From contig NC_037603.1 in NCBI RefSeq assembly GCF_003073045.1, forward strand, positions 13,708,192 to 13,772,191: 64,000 nt of DNA, given 5' to 3'. This DNA comes from Pomacea canaliculata. Taxonomy: Eukaryota; Mollusca; Gastropoda; Architaenioglossa; Ampullariidae. The notes below the pieces were generated by a model. The model was not told where the DNA came from, made no database searches, and saw only the letters and a program-made list of their open reading frames with translations. Each line of letters begins with the position of its first letter. Positions within the stretch are counted from its first letter, which is position 1. Positions 50,243 to 64,000 of the stretch are shown here, piece by piece. The translations under genes were made by a program, and so were the position numbers.

Positions 50243-50611
50243 CGGACTTGCTCTGCATCCTTTGTGTGTGTGTCCTGTAATGAGGTATTTGCGTGAGCAT
50301 GACAATTATGTTTTCATTACGGCGATGCTGTGAATCATAACCAGGATACAAATGGCTGACCCCCGCGCACCAGCAAATATTAAACAATAAAAGGTCAAGG
50401 TTGTCCGGACCTAACGGTCCTGGGACTGGGAGAAGGAGGTAAGGGAGAGGGGGTGAGGCCTTACTTATCCGGGGATCAGATATTGGAAAAGGGCGGTGTC
50501 TATCCTTTCTTCCTTGCTGCATGACCAATCCTCTGCCAGAAACGATGTTCTATTGTTTATGCCTCTGCGGAATGAGGTATCCACTCCACAGCTGAGCCAA
50601 ATAAAAGTGCA

Positions 50612-50695
50612 AAACTGCGTCGCATAAGTTTCGAACCGGCTAGTTCGAATGCCGTTGCTCTAGTCACTACGCCATCTGCTGATTGTAAACATGGA
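50612..50695 (-). repeat. Another tRNA-headed SINE or tRNA relic
   Basis: The minus strand reads GATGGCGTAGTGACTAGAGC (A box) ... CCGGTTCGAAACTTATGCG (B box) at tRNA-like spacing. Acceptor-stem pairing is not evident, so a working tRNA gene is unlikely. Confidence 0.55.
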
Positions 50696-51855
50696 CGCTC
50701 TATCAAAGATGACTCAGCTGTCAAAAATTTGCTTAATCTGAAGTCTTAAAACACGACAGAATAATGGATTTGGCTACTACGAGACTAGTCAACTTTGTTT
50801 ATAACAATAACAGGATTGCTCGAATAGCTCCGAATCCCAGCGTGTAGCCAGACACTTCGCATTACAAGTAAGCATCAGAAATACACAAATAGATGGCGGG
50901 GGAAGGCTCTTCTCAGATGTAGTCTTCTTCTCACTATGACAGAGACAGCGAGACATGAGAGACTCGCACCCACTCAAAGGTGGTGTGTTTGGTGTTCCTA
51001 GCGCTAGAACCACTGCATATCCGGGATATGACACACACTTTAATGAAGACAGCAATACTACTCGCTCTCTTTCCTCTCTACATATTATATTTTTACATAC
51101 GTGATATTTACCGTTTTCCTATTTTGAGTGGTAACATGGATGTGTACAAATTGTTACTGATTGCGAGAGACTGCATGTGCCAGCGTTACGAATTGGATGT
51201 AGCTAGTGTACTTTAAAAAAAATAAATTGTCGATATTTTAGCAAAGTCATATTCTCATCTTACCGTTGACGGACAACATTGATTTCCTGGAAATGAATAA
51301 TTAATAAAGATATTTTGTATTTGTAAGAAAATGGAAGTAGAAAAGAGGTCAATTTACTGTCAGACGTTGATGACGGTAACTAACACTAACTGAAAACGTG
51401 CTCAAAATGCCACAGAAATTGAGTGAGTGGAATTTATTAAGAATAATAGAGAATACAGTAATAGAGATTAAGTGTAATCTATAAAGATTAGTTGCCAGAT
51501 GAAGGACATTTCAATGAGCAGTTTTAACAAACACACAAAAACGTTGAGCACATTATATTGAAAAAAGTAGATTTTATTATTTCTTTTTTTTAAGCACACT
51601 GTTACACATGCACACATACCACTCACAACTTTACTCTTACTCAATCCATGAAATTAGTTATCAAAAGCACAGAAATACACCTATGATGTTGAAGGTGTTT
51701 ATGGAGAGGCTTTTAAAAAAAACAGTCAGCTTGGAACCAAAAAAGATGTAAATCTGTAACGTGTCACAACTGTGACAGATTTCTAGAAAAAAAAATTCAA
51801 CCAGTTCTCCACAATGCCTATTTATTCTACCAGAGTAACTTCACACCATGCCTCC

Positions 51856-54800
51856 TTATGTTGTATGCTTGTCCAGATGATCTTTGGCTTCATTAATCTT
51901 TGCTGCTAGGTATGGTGAGCCACCTGAAAATAATCAGCTAGATAATTTAAAATGTCCACAGTCAATTAAACAGGTAATATTTTCTCTGCTCCATTTAACA
52001 ATTGATTTATAACATAAACAAAATATTTACTCAGACTATATTTTTCACAAAAGCAACAAAAGGGAAAATAGAGCCTGGGTGCAATTAAGATCTGAAAAAT
52101 TATTTCAAACATTTTACACAAGCAAAAATGATAGAAGAAAAACTAAACAGCCATCAAAACATTACAGCTCTTATTCATTGTTATGTTTGTTTACAGTGTT
52201 TGTCCACAGATAATCTAATTAGCACTTTAGTTTCTATGACATGCCTGTGAGGCAAAGAAATATTTCTACTTGCCTCTGTCAGGATGATTAAGCAACATTA
52301 TTCGCTTGTGAGCCTCTTTTATTTTTGTCTTGCTGGCTGAAGGACTGCAAAAAAAAACCAAAAAAACCATTCGTTAAAATGCAGTTTTGTGATAAATCTG
52401 GTTATAGCAGGTGCAATAGGATGGATGCAATGTACTAAAACATGATCAGCCAGAAACTGAAGTGGATTGTCATGCAAAGCAACAAGCAGCAAAGTTTAAA
52501 ACAGATGAGAAGAATACTCTCAATGTAAATCAGCGATGAACAAACAAAAAGTGAGAGAGAGAAAAGAAAAGGCAAACACTCAATATTAAAACATATTTAA
52601 ATGCAATGCAGATCGCTGCAGCCACCTTTTCCCATTGTATTTAATAAAGAAGGATTTTTTAATAGAGAAAGAATAAAGAAATTAATTAAAAGAGATGGGC
52701 AAACCAACACAACTTTAACTCTTTAACAGAATGTAAGAGGATACATACCTCACACCAAGAATAAGGCCTGCTTCACGTTTGCTCATCTTTGGCTCAAACC
52801 CACCTTTGTAATATTTACTGAACGCCTGAAATATAATTAGAGATAGCTAAAACTTTAAATTGCGTTTTAATATTACTGAGAAGATTATTATAGAAAATTT
52901 CCTTCACAGTGAAATGAGACCTTTATAAAAACAAATTGAAGGAAAAGAAATTGCATTTATTATTATCCACACTTTCAGGTTTTCAAGGCCAATTATCAAA
53001 AATGTTAAAACTCATCTTTAAGGGCTTACCCCATTTGAAGGAAGTGCATCGATTTGCTGTCTGAATGCTGTCTGGGCTATTTTTCCATATCGAAGGGCAT
53101 ACCTTCCTGCAGATCAATTTATAAGTGATATAGCACAAGCCTAAAATAAAGTAAGCAGGCAAACACTTTAAAAAACTATAATGTATTGCTTGTTTACAAT
53201 TTTAGCTCCTCTGTTCAAAAAAGAAACATTACATGACAATAATTTAAATTTGTTTGTGCTTTTATCAAGTTCATAGCTTGCTGACATCCTTGGCGTTCCT
53301 GCTCCTAGCAAAAGAATGAAATTAAAAAGTTCTAGGGCAAAGTAATTAAATTACATGTATTAGATGCAACTAAATCCGTCAATTACATACACATACATTT
53401 TATGATAACAAAATCTTTGGTCTTGAGAAATCATTTTGCAAATCTTTCAACACTACTCAAGACATACAAGATGAATTAGTCCTCTTACTTTTATAATACA
53501 GTCAAATCTCCCTACTATGCCACCTACCGGGACCGAGCAAAAGTGGCATAGTAGCGAGAGTGGCATAATACGGAGGGTTCGTAAAAACGGCTTTATTTGC
53601 TCAAGTTACTTGTCAGTCCAAAGCTCTCAAGAATAGTCGGCTGGCGCTAGCTGTCTCCTCTCATTCTCCCCCTCACCTCTTCATCCTCCACTCCTCCCAA
53701 CCACATCCGCACACCTGCATCCTGTCGCTAGTCGACCCCCTCCCGCTCTCCCTCTGTCACGTGACTGTCACCCGGCCAGCGACCTACCCCCATCGCCACC
53801 CTCCACCCTCCCTGTGTGCTTGCTAGGTTCCACCCACCTAACTGCCATGTCCCACACTACCATACAGTATAATAATCAAGCACTGCGCGGAATTTCACAA
53901 CTTGTGCCTTTTAACAGTCACACAAAAGTGGCATAGTAGCGAGAGTAGGGGTGGCATAGTAATTTTTTTTTTACATTGAATTTATAGTCAGGACCGAGCA
54001 AAAGTGGCATAATACCGAGAGTGGCATAGTAGAGGGGTGGCATAGTAGGGAGATTTGACTGTATATGTATAAAAATTGCTCTCTCTCATGCATGCATGCA
54101 CTCACACACACAGCCTGGTCATGCTTTGTTTACCAGAATTATGGACAGAAGAATGAAACGTCTATTTGCCCTTCAAGTTAATAACCTGGTTACCCAAAGT
54201 TTACAACCTGTTAGGAGTAGCTGATAATTGCTGGCTAATACACTAGAGTAATGGCAACGTTTGTTGTCCTCCTACATTCACACAATGTACTCGTGGTTTT
54301 CTGCCTCATTCCTGCAACTCTCACACACATTCGCCACCTACACATGTTCCTCACACTTAGACCCCTATATCAACCTACAAAACCACAGTTTATCATGGAT
54401 TCAATAAGTTTAGTTTTAGTTTAGATTATTCTTTGTTACTTCTTGAGGAGCATATGGTTGCATGGATTGAATAAAGGTGGTGTAAAATGATCTTAAAATC
54501 ATCGCAATTACATTGGCTAACCATTTCTTTGTATGCATAGACTTGATCTTTATCCAAATGTACACTTACTGTCTATAACATTTCTGTGGTACTTATATTC
54601 TGAAACTATTTCAATCTTTGTATCATCAATCATTAGGTCAAGGATAGATGAAGGTTCTTTAAAAAAAATTACCTGCAAATCCAGCAACTGCAAGCCCCAA
54701 GCCAGCAAGGATAACCCCAGTGGCCTGCACAAGATCAATACCTTAGTTATTTTACATCAAGAAGCATTCCAAATGCTAATTTTGTAAATATATTATTTAA

Positions 54801-55822
54801 GTATGCTTGCTTGTAATACCAATGTTTAAATCTTAATGTGTATGATGCAAAAATGTCTTTGGTATTTATGTTTGAATGTTATTTAGGGTTGTGGATTAGG
54901 ACCTTATACTTTACCAGGCACATTAATTTTTGGTGAGGATAATTGAATGCATTGACAAAATTCTTTCCATAATTTCAGTATTGTGCACAGTCGCTACTGC
55001 CATGACAAAACTGTAGAGCAGGAGGCAGAATTATGGTTATTATGTGATGTAACAATTTCAGTCAGTAACTAATCCTATCCTTTGAGGCTGAACTTCCACT
55101 GCCTGGCAGCAAAGAATGGTTCAACCCAGAAGAGGGTGGTGAGGGTACTTTTTGGGTCAGGTATTGTATTTACGAAGCAAGGGTAGCTGTTATCCATGGG
55201 TAAAATAAATAACAAATATTGACTCCATTTTACTTTACTTCTGGGAACCTTTGCCATTAATAACCATGGTTCCATACAGCAAAATCCATGTAAACTGGAC
55301 ACATCTTTGTAACTCGACAGACAAGACACCTGCTCTTGATGTACTTGGGGATGATGATTTATCTTTGATTCCTAAATATGGCTCCAGGTCAAAGTAAATA
55401 GCAAAGCAGGCATGCATGTAATCCTCAAACCTTCCTCCCCCCCACCCCACCGGCCTTAAAAGGATTGAAGCAGTCTTTCCCATTTTACTGCTTTAACCTT
55501 ATACCATAACCATAAATCCTAACCCTAAACCCTAACTTTAAATAATACCTTGTCAGCTACTTAACGGATAGCTTGTGAATCGTTGTCCATTCTCAGTCAT
55601 GAGCATCGACGGTGATGCTGTACTTAAATCGCATTAAAAAAAAGTTACAAAGCCGCCTGGAAAAAGTATAAAACGTATGGCGCACTGCTTACATGACCTG
55701 TTGTGATAATTAGTGCAATAATGAGGGAAAAGAGCAGAGAACAACTGTTCCAATGAGAAATTTGCTTCAAAGGTTACAAGAAAAATAAATGTGTGCTTCC
55801 AAATAATATTTTCACTTACCAT
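51856..55822 (-). CDS. DNAJC19: DNAJC19 (TIM14/Pam18), mitochondrial import motor J-protein, 115 residues
   Basis: Minus-strand coding exons: 55820-55822 (the ATG alone), 54673-54724, 53030-53106, 52749-52825, 52274-52344 and 51856-51923 (TAA). All phases fit. Residues 2-18 are a small hydrophobic membrane segment (ATGVILAGLGLAVAGFA). FSKYYKGGFEPKMSKREAGL (46-65) leads the J domain, HPD is at 90-92, and GGSPYLAAKINEAKD follows. In known biology this inner-membrane protein stimulates mtHsp70 through HPD in the TIM23 import motor. A first exon coding only Met is also the arrangement in vertebrate DNAJC19. The exon 5 donor is AG|GCAAGT, a GC-AG intron. AATAAA (minus) at 51573-51578 gives a ~280-base 3' UTR. 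It shares a divergent promoter with EARS2. Confidence 0.96.
53499..54062. mobile_element. Non-autonomous pogo/mariner-type transposon with repeated inner motif
   Basis: 564 bases; both ends read CAGTCAAATCTCCCTACTAT inward as perfect inverted repeats, flanked by TA (53497-53498, 54063-54064). The motif agtggcata(g/a)ta.cgagagtggcata occurs several times near both ends, giving sub-terminal repeats. No coding capacity. It lies in an intron of DNAJC19. The perfect long ends suggest a young copy. Confidence 0.92.
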
Positions 55823-63136
<7,314 letters not shown>

Positions 63137-63949
63137 GTGAGAAATGTTCAATATCTTAAATATACCTTCTTAAAATTACCAGATTACTCATATAGTATGT
63201 AACTAGAAATAATAGAAATGTGGATCCTAGATCGTTGGGGGGGAAAAAACCATCAGTAGTAGATTAGTATGATCTTGGTCAAAGAATGTGTATGCACCAT
63301 ATGTACAGTAAAATAGCATTATAAATCAGGAATTATGGAATATGGTCAGCAGAAAATGAAAAGGATTCGAGCTTTTGTTCTTCTCCTTTACTTAATCTGT
63401 TCGTTTATTATTCTCATGGTACCATTAACAAACTTTTTTTTTAATGTAAACATCATTTCCACAATATTCCAAAAGCATACGACAGTCTTAACGAAAAAAA
63501 GTTATGACACTTGGTATTAACACAGGTATTTGATGTAATTTCTTTATCTTACTTTTTCATCACTAGATCAGCATCTTTCAATACTAAGCAATAATGGTTT
63601 ATCATGTAAGTCTGATATATCTGCTAGGCCTGGGGGTTTCTTTGATCAGCATACCCTGGTCATCTTTCTCTTTCCTGTGTAAGGCTCCAGAAGCTTGGGT
63701 ATTGTTTTGTTGTTTTTTTTGTTTTTTTTTGTCGAGGTTGAAAGTTTGAAATTCCTTTTCCCTTTTCCTTTTTGATGTATCATTTGCTGTTTTTGTAAAA
63801 ACAGGTTTTAAAACATTTCTTCCACCAATTTTTCTGGGAACTTATGCCTAGGTGGAGTTTCTTATCCCCCAACTAATTTTTCTGTGCACAACCTTTCTTG
63901 CTCACACTTTGTCTTCATGTATTCGTGTTTTCCTTTCCTGGGTTATTAT
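63137..63949. other. EARS2 intron, no exon seen
   Basis: AT-rich sequence with T-rich tracts (63710-63732). I looked for the conserved C-terminal GPxVxEM-type segment of EARS2 and did not find it. Confidence 0.5.
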
Positions 63950-64000
63950 CAGTGGCGTAGGAAGATGTTCGGCGTTGGGGGGGCAAACTCCCTGCTGACA
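63950..64000. mobile_element. Left end of a DNA transposon, cut by window
   Basis: CAGTGGCGTAGGAAGATGTT followed by a ggggggg run. CAGTGGCGTAG with a G-run is a widespread invertebrate hAT-like terminus. The rest is outside the window. Confidence 0.45.

Larger units (their letters stand above)
46400..51560. other. Repeat-rich spacer between RNF13-like and DNAJC19
   Basis: It holds the repeats listed separately, poly-A and poly-T tracts (47943-47958, 48950-48961) and no supported coding exon. The 140-codon minus frame at 50106-50528 overlaps the SINE and is a shadow of it. Confidence 0.5.

Noticed and set aside
50106-50528. 140-codon minus-strand frame
   Set aside because: Mostly SINE sequence; the similar frame at 49425-49706 is explained by the second SINE copy.
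50612-50695. Genuine tRNA gene
   Set aside because: A and B boxes are present but the cloverleaf stems do not pair convincingly.

Overview
The window is nuclear DNA from an animal: AT-rich, spliced genes with GT-AG and two GC-AG introns, many short DNA transposons, LINE tails and tRNA-derived SINEs, and no operons. Repeat style plus an aerolysin-type (LIN-24-like) gene suggest a lophotrochozoan, possibly a gastropod mollusc. That assignment is inference; nothing here proves the species. Most coding exons are 25-260 bases long, so the genes were found by matching reading frames to splice sites and intron phases by eye.

Layout. 0.7-3.4 kb (minus), 6.9-11.2 kb (minus) and 22.1-24.2 kb (minus) hold three members of an unrecognised family of ~90-100 residue proteins (called A, B and C here). 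All three have one non-coding first exon, four coding exons and the same intron phases (1, 2, 0). Copy B has three tandem, phase-symmetric first coding exons. Between B and C, on the plus strand at 17.4-20.2 kb, lies a complete five-exon gene for an aerolysin/ETX-MTX2-fold protein without a signal peptide. 24.5-30 kb is gene-poor.

30-46.3 kb (minus) is an RNF13/RNF167-type PA-TM-RING ubiquitin ligase gene: eleven coding exons, a mutually exclusive exon pair in the PA domain, a possible alternative last exon and a likely very long 3' UTR. 46.4-51.5 kb is repeat-rich spacer. 51.5-55.9 kb (minus) is DNAJC19 (TIM14/Pam18), head to head with EARS2 (mitochondrial glutamyl-tRNA synthetase) on the plus strand from 56.26 kb. 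EARS2 is followed through 13 exons and runs off the right end. The ~440-base divergent promoter between these two mitochondrial genes carries two full palindromic CRE sites.

Mobile elements: clear hAT-type copies (1468-1913, 37152-37613), pogo/Tigger-type copies (5964-6446, 53499-54062), a probable 1.2 kb pogo-like copy (40824-42020), CR1/L2-like LINE fragments (44.75-45.44, 60.24-60.58, 62.38-62.6 kb), an RTE-like LINE fragment (11.8-12.3 kb), and tRNA-derived SINEs. No virus-like element was recognised. The most novel items are the A/B/C family, the self-policing mutually exclusive RNF13 exons, and the duplicated exon pieces at several splice sites.
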